A stretch of 64,000 bases of DNA from Mucidula mucida (GCA_015501055.1 JADNYV010000125.1:1-64000), one strand, 5' to 3'. Counted from the stretch's first letter, positions 1 through 11,378 are shown. Numbers and translations: made by a program. Notes: generated by a model not told the origin, from the sequence alone.

Positions 1-3000
1 TCGAGTCGACCAAGTACAGAGTCAGTAACGGGGCGACGAGCGACACTGACATTCGAGTGATACGGGACTCACGAGCACGTCCCTTTTCCGTAACGTTCGC
101 GTTACCTGTAGATACATTTATTCACATTTTGATCATCACAATTGAGATGCTCACCGATGGCGCTCAGGAAAGACGCGGAGCTCTCTGTCTCTCAACGAGT
201 GCGGGAAGAAAGGTCCTGTCAAGGATAGTGAGCTCGTTAATGACAGGAATCAATCACCGAGCCGCACCTCGTCAACAAAAGTATACGGGCTCAACATTAT
301 TGTGACCACGACTAATCGGGAAGGGGCAAGCCGTCTACACCGTCGTCGCATCCATAGAGGCGTGAATACGGCCCTATTCCATGTTGTATAGGTAAAAGCG
401 TTGGCCGGCACGTAGCCAAACCAAATTCAGGCCACGGGTGCGCAGCCAAGTGCACTATCCGTGGTTTCATTGTAAACGCGAACACCTAAAAAGAAGAGAC
501 GGTCAGCGTCGTCGGAACTTCAGCTCACGGGCATAAGCCGAGGCGACATCGTTCGTCTAAACAGTATTGTCAGAAATCTTAAACGCAAGATTGAGAGCGA
601 CGTACTCATTCTGCTCAGAACAATGGTCCAACAATGTGAATATAGACGTTGTAGACGGTATGTGAAGCATTCTTGAAGTAGTTCAGAGGTGCCATGTACA
701 TTCCGGGTGGCGAGTTGACGTCGACCTGATAGCACGAATGACAGTCGTGGTAATCCAGTACGTATAGCGGTTGATATCGAGGCTAAAGAACAGACCGTTA
801 GTATCGTACAAAGGGCCCATATAGGCTACGCACCGTCAAGATTGAGGCGCCCTTTGTTACTCTCCCCCTCCAGCGGCGTCGTGCGATAGTGCACCTTCGT
901 GTCGTGACGGCACATCCAGCGCCGGAGTACTCCAGAAGGGATTGACGGGAATACAAGCCTTGGCCTTACTGGCCAATTTCCGACTAGCGTGGAAACAACG
1001 CGACCAGTCGAACATGGCTTCGGGGACGTCTATAGGAGCGTAAGGGAGCGAGTGCTGAGAGAGGAGCGAGCGACGTACCACGGCGCAGGGGACTGGCTAA
1101 TGAGAAGTACTGGTGCTGGGCACTAGTAGCGCGAAAGGAGTAAAAGAAGTATACGGCGGAGAAACACGCACCACAGCCAGAGAAGCACGTCGGACAGTAC
1201 GACATCGGCGTCGGAAAAGATCAAGGGCGTTATACTGCGCGCCGTCAGCGCCGCCAATTTTGAAGAGAAGGGCGCCTCTGTAAAAAGGCGGTAGGACAAG
1301 AAGGGCGCACCAACGACTTACTAGTGCCGGAGAACGACATATGAAACGAGCAGACGAAGGCCAAGACCCCAGCGTCGAAGGGTAGAGCGCCTACGGGCGC
1401 GACGTGGCAACCTACAGAGACACTTAGCACAACGATGAGAAGAACGTGCTGAAGACCTACGAGCGCTGATGGCCGACGTCGAGGAGGACGGTATAGTCAG
1501 TGAGAAGGATAATGGTGGTGGTAGGAAGGGTACCCACGCTGTGACGATCAACAAGCTAATATGCGGTCACGTTGCTTGACGCGTCGGGAACTCGATGGCG
1601 GTCGAGTCGGCAGCAACGACGAGCGGAGGTATGATGGGCAGTAGCATGAACAGCGAGAAGAAAGAGAGGACCGATGCTGAGAGAAGGAAGTGGAAGAAAG
1701 AGAAGGAAGGAGGTGATGATGGCTTTCGACGAAATATCATCGCTTTTATACTGTTTTCCAATCCGTGCGCACCACGGAAGACGTAAAATAATTCGGATAA
1801 TTTCAATTCGTGATGCACGGGACTCGGCTGGAGCGAAATTGTTGGAAGATGGTGACTAATTAATGTGCCGCCACGGAACTCGTGTATTGTATCCCGCGTG
1901 AATTAACATCCCTGGTTGTTCAGCGGCGATGGACCTAAGACTGAAATGAGTACTTCGTTTGACTTTGAAGGTGGTGAGATGGTGTCAATAGTCACAACCC
2001 AAAACCAATCCGACTTACCGTATCCTGCTGAATGCACTCTTTCAGCATTCCTCTTGTCCGCGCCAAGCTTCCAATATTCAAAACGCTACGATCGTTTCAG
2101 GATCAAGACCCTGACCGCCTGGGTGGAGTATGTCTGATGCTTCTCAGTCGGCAAAACGAAGAACTCACAGATTCAAATCTTTCACAACGGAAATGCGCAC
2201 CGCTTCGCACTGTGAATTCTTCCGTTATGGATGCGGAAATCACTCGCCGTTTACGTTCTGTGAAGTATCAGGTGATTCAGGACAAAACGAGAGCCGGTGA
2301 AGAAGGGCCAAGGGACGAAGTTTCTGGCTGTGTCTGAACTCGGCGGAAACAGAATGTTATTGGCGCATTATATACAGGAAGGAGATCTGAATGACTGTGT
2401 AGTGCACGTATACACGTGTCCCGATTGTCGGCTGGAATTATCTCCAGTTCAAAAAGCGCATAGACCAAAAGTGTCAGAGGGACAAGAAGGCGTGTCGTCA
2501 CTACCCCGCATCCGAGAGCATAGAGATAAGATTGTCGATGCCCTAGACGCGTCATAGGGTCCAGGAAATCCTCGTGCTATCGATGTGCAGGGTCCTAAAC
2601 GCCTCGCTGAGACGTTGACGCAAAAAGTCTGGCTAGAAACGCGTCCAGTGGCCAAACGACCATCGGAATCCATTGTACGTAAGCAAGAGACCAATATGCA
2701 AGTAAATCCAATGTGTGAGAGTCGCCAGAGAGCGCGGAACAAGAGGACGCGCTCGTGTACCAGTACCAGGATCGGAGACGAAGTGGTTCGAGTTCAAGCT
2801 GTACCGATCACTTGGAGTGATCTGATCCCTATGCTACCCTTTCTTGGCGACATTTTCCCGTAAATTCCGAGGCAATTGGACGTCTGCAACGCTAGCACAC
2901 CTGGGTATACCCGCTGAGCGTGCGGAGGTAATATCCCGTGTTCAACACGGGATAATCATCTTGGCGAGACCGCGAACACCATCTTCAGGGTTCTATCGAC

Positions 3001-3229
3001 GCGTTTCAGAGGATTCTTGGCTACCCCAGAAGGAAGTTTCGGAGAAGTTGACATTGGATGTTTTGACCTTATCCACTTTGTCGTTAACTTGACCCAGTGG
3101 TATATCCGCGAGTCTGCCAATTTCTTTGACTTTGGCTATGTACCATGTTTCTCTAGGATACTGTACTGTACTCTACATGGTATTCTGCGGCTGCCTAGCA
3201 TATTCTACGCCTTGCAATTTTGAGGATAT
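1..3229. other. No recognisable gene
   Basis: Only short open frames on both strands, none with a domain, motif or splice pattern I can defend. No repeat shared with the rest of the window was noticed. It may be intergenic or long-decayed sequence. Confidence 0.5.
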
Positions 3230-5060
3230 AGTTTTCACTGACTGACAAGGCAGCACTTTGATGACTACTGCATGTTCGGGCAACAAGATTTCGATAATTC
3301 GGTTGTCATTTCAAAGCTTAATTACCACAGTGCCAGTATACATGAATTTCGTGCTTTTCTACGCTAGAACTACGGTATCTATCTTTGAAATTTGCGCCAC
3401 GCGGTTTGAAATCTCCACCGGAGGGAATCCAAAACGCGACGGACATAAGCCCGAATCAGGGCATCCAGAGGGCGACGAAGTCGCCGTCAATATGAGCTAC
3501 AGCTGAATTAGCTCCGAAATTGATCAAAATCCAACGAGAAGGGACATACCTCGCGCCTCAAGATTGCAAACGGTTGATCTAGAAGGCGACGCTCGGATAC
3601 GTCGATAACGACACCCCACTTGTGTACTGTCTCCACGACGCTCCCATCCGCAGCCTGGTAAACGCCGCGTTCGAACTGTTGGCAAGTGTGGCGTCGATGT
3701 CGTCCAACGTCACTTCCAGCAGTGAGAAGCGAGCATCGCGAGCGCAGTGGCGGTAGCGCCGCTGCTCACTGCTGGTACAAAGGCCCTGAATTCCGCAGTT
3801 GGCGTAGAACTTCAGGGATACGAAGGAAACTCACGCAATCAAGTTCCCCGTCTGCGATGTCCCGAATTGGAAAGTAACGCCGAGCGCAGCAAGATCCAAA
3901 TCTACATCAGCGGGGCAGTTTATCCGAAAGTGACTGGAGCGGTGACGGCGTAATTCATCCTCGTGTATTTGAGGATGCGCAAGATTGTGCCGCGCGTGTA
4001 AGGAACTATCGCTGGCCTACGTGGAAGCTGTCAGTAATGTAACAGAGAATTTACAAAGCGTACTAACCTTTCCGTGTCAGATAGAAGCTCCTGCAGCGGA
4101 CAGAGCAAGTGCCGCCCAGTCCGTTACAAGTCGGCGTATCGCTTTTCCAGCCGAGTCGATTCCCGAGTCCGCGAAGCGAATTTCGCAAGATCCATATCAC
4201 CATCAATGGCGAAAATTATCCGTAAGCAACTCGAGTGGCGGAGGTAAGTTTCGTCAGGTAAAAAGTAGGCGCGCGGGTCGTCCTTGAGACCGCGATGTGT
4301 TTTCCTGGGGGCGTCGTCAGGCCAATACAGTCGCTTCTGACGCTAACACTTACCGGGTTTGATCGCAGGATGGGCAGGACTGCGCGTGTGGCGCAGACAC
4401 CATGAAGTGGCCGACGCTGCCTGTCCATCGTGAGCGTCAAATTTACGGAATTCACAGAAGACATACGAATGGGCCCTGAAGCGAAGGTCCACAAGTCAGA
4501 AATCAAAGTCGCCAGTAAATCTAGAAATCACAAAGCGTTTTGCTGAACGAAAAGCCGGTCCGGCGAGGACAGACAACGCTGCCCATTGTCCAAATCGCAA
4601 TTCTGAGAGGGATGCAGTCGTTCTTTGGGACGTGCAAGAAAGGTGGGGGCGATGATTACTGGTGGTTGTCGCGAATCGACCAGATCTCCCAGAAAGAAAA
4701 AGGACGCCAAGTTGATCGAAAATGCACGATCTGAGAATGAAGTTTGGCACCAAGAAACGTTCACAAACACGTACCTTTGCTATCCTCTGTATCCTCACTG
4801 TCCCAAAGTCGGCAAGAATCCGAACCATGAAAGTCGGGCGTAATTCGTCCAGAAGTCGAGACACGGATTGACGAGGAGATGGCGCGTCGTCCCTATGAAG
4901 AAATCCAGTTCTGAAGTCGACGATGGTGATGGTAAGAAGGCAAGTTGTGATCGACTTGATCGACGTGCTCTCCTGATCCCAACCATCATTTTGTTAATAA
5001 TGTCTTCCCTGCGGCGACCGTCGGAGACCTTGAACTTCGACCACGGTTCTGACAATCCTG
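3230..5060 (-). pseudogene. Unrecognised coding-like minus-strand stretch, probably a decayed multi-exon gene
   Basis: Read on the minus strand, several protein-like stretches are bounded by plausible splice sites. Donors with GTAAGT, GTTAGT, GTGAGT and GTATGT follow coding-like segments near 4350, 4065, 3835 and 3550. Examples of the predicted peptide are FERGVYQAADGSVVETVHKW (about 3570-3680), HRGLKDDPRAYFLPDETY (about 4240-4300) and AHIDGDFVALWMP (about 3455-3500). The frames do not join cleanly: in-frame stops follow ALWMP and RYADL, and exon phases disagree. I do not recognise the family. This may be a pseudogene with several frameshifts, or partly chance. Confidence 0.25.
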
Positions 5061-6000
5061 GAGTTTAAATTCGCCCCTTGAGCCTACGTTCAAGAAGAAA
5101 TGACTACGCACCTGTTCGCGCTCCTGTGCCTCCCACAGCCTCTCGTCTTGCTAATCGCGGCCGTCTCTCGTGTCCTCATACTCTGAGACCGGTTCTGGAC
5201 AAACTGAGCGGGTGTCGCTTCTAAGAGGAGAGGAGACGGATGTCAGCAAGCAAGCCCTTCACTATTAGATAGTCAAAACTCTTACCGGCAAGCACCGCAC
5301 AGTGTACGACGACACTATATGGAAGGTTCAGCCCGCGAAACAGGCAACTTTGTGGCACTGTCGGCGTTGAAGACATGGGCTATAAACGTTGAAAGGTAGC
5401 GTCGAAGGGCTAACTATCTGACTGACCGCGTCTTAGCAGGCCAAGACTCGAGAGATGCGCGCAATGGAGAGCAAGGTGAGTCACCGTCGTCTTCACGCTG
5501 TCAAAGTCGAGTCAATCGTGAACGACGAGGGATGGTGACGGGGGAGACAAAGGAACGGACTTGACGGGTAATCCTTGGGTGTCAGTGTGTTCCGACTGTG
5601 ACTGTTTCGCGTTTCCAGGGTTATGGACCGCGCTTCTTCGGATCCTAATCAATGTGGCTTTCTCTTACATTTCAAGCCAGAGTTCATAGTCCGTTTGCTT
5701 GCAGAATTGTACTTGATTTTCCGGTGCATGAGTAAGGGAGTAAACCTTGATAATCTCAGAGCAAAGGTAGAGATACCTCTGCTCTAAGAATATCACGGTG
5801 CATCCCTGCAAGCTTCGAAATATTGGATTGACGGAGGTGATTTTTTTCTGAGCTTGTTCTTGAGGATTGAGAGGGCGAAAAAGAACAATTCTAATATGGT
5901 CTGAGAGCTCTGAATGCACGCTTCTGAACTGTGGTAAGGACATGCAAAACGGAGGGACGAAGTGTGGCGCAGTTCGGCGTGCCAAGTCCGCGCTCCAACT
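5061..6000. other. No recognisable gene
   Basis: A 146-codon minus-strand open frame covers 5665-6105, but it has no recognisable motif, no paralogue in the window and no splice support. Nothing else was seen. Confidence 0.4.
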
Positions 6001-6089
6001 TGACGTCAGCTGTCCGATTCTGCGTCGGACGCCGTGTTGGGGGTATATAAGGAGTGCGGACACCATCTCCTTCTTTCCATCAGGTAAGT
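6001..6089 (+). promoter_or_regulatory. Promoter-like cluster: CRE palindrome, TATA box and a strong splice donor
   Basis: A perfect TGACGTCA octamer lies at 6001-6008 and TATATAA at 6044-6050. About 35 nt downstream of the TATA box, CAGGTAAGT (6081-6089) is an ideal 5' splice site. The order suggests a start of transcription near 6075 with a tiny untranslated first exon. The next gene on this strand is the truncated G3BP-like gene about 600 bp downstream, so this could be its replacement promoter. That link is inference. Confidence 0.35.
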
Positions 6090-6680
6090 CTACTACTGAG
6101 TTCAATCCCTATAAATGGCAGTTGTGCTCTGAAGCCCATCTATTCACCCCGGCTCTACGAGAAATGGCCGGTCGCCTGGTAGATGGGTTGAAGACGCGAG
6201 TGTTAGACGTCCCACATGGTGGTGCGCCATCCTCGGATGTTCGTATAAAGACCTCCTTCTGAGGCCACATGGTCTAATCAACCTGTGCGAACCAAGAGGA
6301 TCCCCGAGCCAGCGGGTTGGCTCGGGGATTATTTTCGGTTCAAGGGGCCCGTCAGGCCGGGTCCTTCACGTCAGTTCGTTGTTTGAATTTATGGACTTGG
6401 GTTGATTTCGATAGGTTGGATTTATTGATTTCGCGTTCAGAATGAAATTGAGTAGTACCGTTGTCTTCCTAACAATGTATTTTGCGATTAGAATGTAATT
6501 TACGAGGCAGTAGAGGTCGTCGTTAGCTCGCTTTTTAATCTCGAGTGAGCGGACGCGCCCTGCACAGCCACATCACAATCGATGAGGCACGTCGTCATGC
6601 AGCATCGATCGTTCAGCTATGGAGACGCAGCACGTACGCTCCGTTCCCCGCAGCACCAAGTAGCAGCTCGATCATGAGAG
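6090..6680. other. Spacer with a perfect 12-bp hairpin; no gene seen
   Basis: The main structure is an inverted repeat at 6300-6311 and 6318-6329 (ATCCCCGAGCCA and its complement, 6-nt loop) followed by a T-rich run. The N-terminal part of the G3BP NTF2 domain, expected here, was not found in any frame. Confidence 0.45.
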
Positions 6681-7979
6681 GATGGCAAGCCATGTCACGG
6701 CCAGCAGGTACGTTTTCCAGCCCTTTTCAGTCCGTTTTCTTACCCGAATACAGGAAATTCACGCGAAAATAACGAGCATTGGGTTCGAAGATTGCAAAGT
6801 TTTCATTCACTCGGTCGACGCGCAATCCTCGGCCAACGGCGGCATCATTATCCAGGTTATTGGCGAAATGTCGAATCGCAACGATCCGTGGCGCAAATTT
6901 GTTCAGACTTTCTTTCTCGCCGAGCAGCCGAACGGGTATTTCGTCCTCAACGACATTTTCCGCTTTTTGAAGGAGGAAACAGTCGACAGCGATGAGGCTG
7001 AGGAGCCTTGCACGGATCCCGTTCAAATGGACGCGCCTGCTCCTGCTACGCCTGCGCCTGTTCCTGCTCCAGTCGAACCACCCGCCCGTGAGCTGACTCC
7101 GTCGCCGCCTCCCACGCCTGAACCGGTTGTTGAACCGACGCCCGTTCCGGAAGCTGCACCTCCCGTGGAGGAGGCTCCAGTGACCGTCGCGGACGTCCCC
7201 GAGCCACCTGTTCAGGTTGCTACCCCGGCTCCGGAGACGAACGGTGTCCACCCATCTCCCTCTCCCGTTCCTGTTGCTGCGCCAGAACCTACCCCGGCGC
7301 CTGCTCCTGCACCTCCACCTGTCGTTCAACAGGCCCCCCAGCCTAAAACATGGGCGAATTTGGCTGCTACCAACTCTAAAAAGTGGGGCGCTAATGTCGC
7401 GCAGGAGTCAAAGGGACATACAGAGGTGGTACCTGCCTCGTCGACGCCTGGGAGTGGTACGCAGACTCCTGCTCAGCAACCGGCTCCGGCTCCTCCCCAG
7501 GTCAACCAACGCGGTCCACATCCTGCTTACGTGGCTGCTCAGTCTGTCACTACGGCTCACTGTTTCGTCAAGGTAAGGGCATTCGTAATTGTACATATGC
7601 GTTACTCATCTTTTCTTTCTAGGGCGTTACCGAACCTATCAGCAACACGACACTTACGAATCAACTAACGCAATTTGGACAGGTCAAGGAAGTTGACATT
7701 GTGCGCTCAAAAGCCTGTGCTTTCGTCGAGTTTACGACGGTTGATGCTGCTAGACGCGCTATTATCGCGTGTCTGCCATCTGCTCAGGGTGGTGGTGGTG
7801 GAATGTGGGTCCAAGTTGGCGGCGACGTGGGACAGGTCCGGATTACTGTCGAGACGAAGAAGGAGCGGGGTGAGCGTCCGCCCAGCCGTCCACGGGGTGG
7901 TGCGCCGCAGGGTGACGTGCGTGGAGGGAGTCTGCGTGGTCGTGGTGGTCCGCGCGGCGGTCGCGGTGCGAAACCGTGA
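6681..7979 (+). CDS. G3BP-like NTF2 + RRM RNA-binding protein, 5'-truncated
   Basis: Three exons can be read: 6681-6707, 6754-7572 and 7623-7979, with phases that close. The first two encode the latter part of an NTF2 domain (DGKPCHGQQ, EIHAKITSIGF, WRKFVQTFFLAEQ, NGYFVLNDIFRFLKEE). A long Pro/Ala/Val-rich linker follows, then an RRM (FGQVKEVDIV as RNP2 side, ACAFVEF as RNP1) and an RGG-rich tail. This order is that of G3BP/Bre5-type proteins, known in stress granules and deubiquitinase complexes. The first 40-odd residues of the NTF2 fold are missing: upstream in frame is a TGA at 6675. ATG 6682 would give an intron-retaining product with an altered N-terminus. The gene may therefore be a truncated pseudogene or use a new start. 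AATAAA follows at 8003. Confidence 0.75.
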
Positions 7980-8140
7980 CACCAAAAATATTCCGAGTGC
8001 TGAATAAACTCCTTTCTCTACGTTTCTTTGGTCGTTTTCGTGCTTTGTCTCCTGCAATCTTTCCTTACCATACTCACGCATTCATGTAAGTAGGTCGTTA
8101 TGCATTTTTTTATTGGATCTATGTATCAATCAAGCATGAA
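7980..8140 (+). terminator. 3' UTR of the G3BP-like gene with AATAAA
   Basis: AATAAA lies at 8003-8008, 24 bases after the stop codon. The same 3' flank, up to about 8140, recurs at 11218-11378 behind the deleted G3BP copy, so the duplication included the UTR and part of the downstream spacer. Confidence 0.55.
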
Positions 8141-8799
8141 GTCGACGAATGTCTGTCTAACTATTCCACGCCAAATGTTGCACATCACAAAGGCATCAAC
8201 GAAGGGCGCGAGTATCTCTGCTGGGTCAAGATGTGGGTGATACTAGGATTGGATGAACACTCAACATGACGGCTTGTCCGCAAGCCGCTCAATACCAAGA
8301 TGCAATCTGAAGTGTGAGCTCTGGGACTGACAAAGTTCCTGTCAGCTCTTGACATCGCACTGGTTACACGTCGGTGGCGGGATACATATCTGCGGTATAT
8401 TCTGTCGAGGTGTGTGCCATCCAGAGGAGGATGACTCGGATGCTAGACAGCCGAGCCATGTCATGGAGTTCCACGACAATCTGCGTCTGCCGAAGGCCGA
8501 GCACTGTAGCACGGTCGCGCTTGATATGTTCCGACCTCGGGCCTTGGCGCGGGGTGATGGTCAGAGGCGGAAGAGGATACCGCGGGAGAGATTATGTCGT
8601 CTTTGTGTTGATTCAGGAGTTTGGCAGACTCCTCGTCTGTAGTTCGGGGTTTCATCAACGTGTGTGGTTGGCGTGTACGCGGCAGTGCTCATCTTTCTCC
8701 CAGCGCACGACTTGTTTAAGAGTTTCCCAGATTTTGGTGGTAGACTCTGAAGGCAACTTCATTATACAACTAAAGATTACGCAGATTACAGCGACTGAA
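8141..8799. other. Spacer; part repeated at 16.7 kb
   Basis: No gene seen. The stretch around 8310-8400 (containing GCTCTGGGACTGA and GAGCTCTTGACAT-like words) resembles 16730-16800. Both lie next to the minus-strand E-V-K gene or its remnant, so this is probably old 3' flank of that gene. Confidence 0.4.
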
Positions 8800-9598
8800 T
8801 CAGTTCCAAAACCGAAGCGAAATATTTGCCAACTTCTCGGTAAAAACATCTCCGTTCAAGGGTTGGCTTCCATCAACCCCAGCCCAATTCACGCGTTCGA
8901 TGTCAGGCATTTGTCCATTCCAGGACACACCAAAGAAGTATTCGACAAACTTGTGTTCTTCTACGTTAAGCATGAACGCCCGGAATTGAGGGTCCCTGTT
9001 GGGAACAAGCTCCATATACTCCGACATCTGGTTGTGGGTGATCCAATCAGATTCCCCATCGCGTTTGACCTCCACAAAGGTAAGCAGCGTATGCTCCGGG
9101 ACCGAAACACTGGTGACCGAGACTTTACTAGCAGTGAAATCGAAGTACTTCTTGCCAGGCTCTTGACCGGCTAGTAGCGAAAAACGATCGAGTTATCTTA
9201 GCTTCAACATAATTTTACTCACCATTATGGCGCGACCGATGATAAGCCCCGTAGGCCCCTAGAGAAGTATTGGCTGCCTCGTCGAAAACCTCGTCGTCGC
9301 TGCCTGTGGATGTGGCCTGACTACTGTGGGTGTCGGATAGGTCCGGCGCTGGGACCGCTACTCGCAGAAGACTCTGGGGCGTTATGGAAAATCGACGCGA
9401 TGGAGGAAAGATGGCATGAAGGTAGTCATTTATGGCACCGTAGGAGTCATGCTCGTAGTGCAACTTCCTCGTGAACGTTGCTGCGAGATTCCACCAAACG
9501 AACACATCGATGTTCTGAACAATGTCGCGTACTTGAATATTGTTGTTCGGCGCAAGTACCGCGAGGGGCTGACGAGGGTCCAAGGTGTTCAGGTTCAT
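8800..9598 (-). CDS. Unrecognised 248-aa protein with an E-V-K motif
   Basis: Two exons, 9598-9223 and 9170-8800, join in phase across a 52-nt GTGAGT...CTAG intron and give 248 codons plus stop. The C-terminal half reads as a beta-rich segment ending in LLTFVEVKRDGESDW, then a helix (HNQMSEYMELV) and further strands (VEYFFGVSWNGQMPD). A D...E-x-K pattern followed by a helix is what PD-(D/E)XK nuclease folds show, and the intact minus-strand FunK1 kinase has a comparable IIFLEYKRE in its N-terminal half. This relation is inference; I do not recognise the family. The central part (residues about 90-120) is Ser/Thr/Asp-rich and probably disordered. It is divergent from the family S gene that starts at 9988. 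A degraded copy lies at 16720-17245 in the same relation to another S copy. Confidence 0.65.
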
Positions 9599-9987
9599 GC
9601 TTGAGATACATCAAGCGTTTAAAATGTGATGGCGCTGCAACGACTCACCTTTCCCAAGCGCAAAAGAATACAGGACGCACACTGCTCTCGTCCTCAGCTG
9701 CTTTAATACTAAGCTCGGCGTTCCCCGTTCGGGACATCTTCGGGACGCGCCCGGCCCGGAATTTCTCACAAGCGGCCGTTGAACACCTCATTGTTCTCTT
9801 CAACAACCATTGTCCTGACTTTGTCTTCTGTTCGTAACCGCATTGTTCTGCTCCACGTCCACGCGGCACCAAAACAGTCTTATTGTTCTGCAGAATCCTT
9901 AAGTAGTGTGCCTCACCTCTATTTCCAGCAACGTGCACTGACCGGCAAACACACCCAGCTACGAACCGACAGCGCCACAAAGCGATC
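9599..9987 (+). promoter_or_regulatory. Conserved upstream region of family S copy 1
   Basis: This spacer between two divergent genes carries words that recur before other S copies: CGACTCACCTTTCCCAAGCG near 9643, and a block around 9838-9865 (GTAACCGCATTGTTCTG, CCACGTCCACG). Related blocks occur near 11668/11785, 16505/16618, 17376/17490, 31730 and 37835/37965. The shared sequence shows the duplicated unit included the promoter. No clear TATA box was seen. Confidence 0.4.
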
Positions 9988-10492
9988 ATGACTTCCACTG
10001 TTAATCAACCAGACATAACCTCCAATTCCACCCCCTTGGATCGTCGCTTTCCTCGTACCCTTCTAGTTGCCGGCTACATCTTTGATGCGCAGACGCTCGT
10101 CCAATGGGCACAGCACCTTACCGGAAATCAATATGATTTGGAGAAAGTCAGTCATGTTACACAGGCTTTTGGCCATGTCCAGGCTCTCGCTCAGAAGAAG
10201 TACGGTATCACCATGCAAGTGATGGGGGAAGAGGTTACGGTGGAGGACATGTTGAACATAGTCGTCACCCAAATTCGCGACTTTCCAGATGGCTGCGTCG
10301 GCTATCCGGAAGACAAGTTGCCCCAGTTTAACGAGGGCGCACGAGAGGCGCGGGTGCGTGAAGTCATGATCAAGGAAGGTTCGTGGAATCACATCTTTGT
10401 TTTTTTCGCAAGCGCTTATTCTTTTGATAGGTTTTGACCCTAGCAAATTACGCTTTGGGCGAAAGCTGACAGGAAGGCCCAAGTACTGGTAG
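9988..10492 (+). CDS. Family S orphan protein, copy 1 (intact, 150 aa)
   Basis: Exons 9988-10378 and 10431-10492 join in phase (52-nt intron, donor AAG|GTTCGT, acceptor GATAG) and give 150 residues. The family is present eight times in this window. Shared features are DRRFPRTLLVAGYIFDAQTL near the start, then WAQHLTG, a Tyr-Gly segment, EEVTVEDMLNIVVTQ, DFPDGCVGYPEDKLP, EGAREARVREVMIKEG, and a short second exon FDPSKLRFGRKLTG ending in KYW. There is no signal peptide or membrane segment. The intron sits at the same codon in all copies. I do not recognise the family. A C-terminal piece of an extended SDR follows directly, as it does in most copies. Confidence 0.75.
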
Positions 10493-10497
10493 TTCTT

Positions 10498-10850
10498 ATG
10501 CGACGTTGATCTTGTGTGAATCGCCAATGCGACGTCGAATGGGATGTGATTTGGCCTGCTCTGAGTCCCATATATGGGCGGTACGTCGCTTCTCTCTTCA
10601 AAGCAGCGCCCGCGGGTGGTGTGATTATCTGGGCGGGCACACGCGGAGGCCGATACGCGCTGATCCACATGGACAACCTTGCCGACCTGTACGTGCGCTT
10701 CGTGGAATCGGTACATGTGAGGCCGCTCATGATATTAGTGAACACGTTTCGTCAAGGCAGCCTCTTGGGATTCAAGCATCTGGGGCGTCGGGTGTTCGCT
10801 TGGTTAGAGACGTGTGAGTGCCCTATAACTACTTTCAAGTCTTTTAGTAC
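10498..10850 (+). pseudogene. C-terminal fragment of an extended SDR / NAD-epimerase
   Basis: The decayed reading shows the C-terminal half of an extended short-chain dehydrogenase: NGIVIWPAMGPIYGR-like (the conserved substrate-domain R-P-x-x-Y-G-R region), IIWAG, ALIHMDNLADLYVRFVES and SGASGVRL-like pieces. The Rossmann half with the GxxGxxG motif is absent, so the piece cannot bind NAD. Frames change between the pieces. It starts just after the stop codon of S copy 1, the same junction as in the other blocks. Confidence 0.55.
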
Positions 10851-10856
10851 TTCCCC

Positions 10857-11378
10857 CGCTCCGGTAATGGAGGAGGTTCCAGTGACGTCCCCGAGCCACC
10901 TGTTCAGGTTTCTACCCCGGCGCCGGAGTTTGGACAGGTCAAGGAAGTTGTCATTGTGCGCTCAAAAGCCTGTGCTTTCGTCGAGTTGCGACAGTTGATG
11001 CTGCGAGACGCGCTATTATCGCGTGTCTGCCATCTGCTCATGGTGGTGGTGGTGGAATGGCGACGTGGGACAGGTCTGGATTACTGTCGAGACGAAGAAG
11101 GAGCGTGGTGATCGTCCGCCTATCCGTCCGCGGGGTGGTGCGCAGCAGGGTGACGTGCGTGGAGGGAGCCTGCGCGGTCGTGGTGGTCCGCGCGGCGGTC
11201 GCGGTGTGAAACCGTGACACCAAAAATATTCCGAGTGCTGAATAAACTCTTTTCTACTTTTCCTTGGTCGTTTTCGTGCTTTGTTCTCCTGCAATCTTTC
11301 CTTACCATACTCACGCATTTCATGTAAGTAGGTCGTTATGCACTTTTTTATTGGATCTATGGATCAATTAAGCATGAA
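10857..11378 (+). pseudogene. Deleted duplicate of the G3BP-like 3' end
   Basis: Nucleotides match 7165-7235 (Pro/Val-rich linker), jump to 7673 (FGQVKEV), and then follow the RRM, RGG tail and 3' UTR to about 8140. The jump removes about 440 bp, including the last intron, at a short shared CCGGAG-like word. Small deletions near 10986 and 11058 break the frame, so no RRM can be made. AATAAA recurs at 11241. Confidence 0.8.

Noticed and set aside
6727..7329. 200-codon minus-strand open frame
   Set aside because: Antisense shadow of the Pro/Ala-rich linker of the G3BP-like gene; its Arg-rich composition is the mirror of GC-rich Pro codons.
8374..9174. 266-codon plus-strand open frame
   Set aside because: It overlaps the E-V-K gene on the other strand, whose two exons splice cleanly and have a recognisable degraded copy.
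9988..10850. S gene and SDR fragment as one fused gene
   Set aside because: A stop codon ends S exon 2 in copies with and without the SDR piece, and the SDR pieces are in changing frames.
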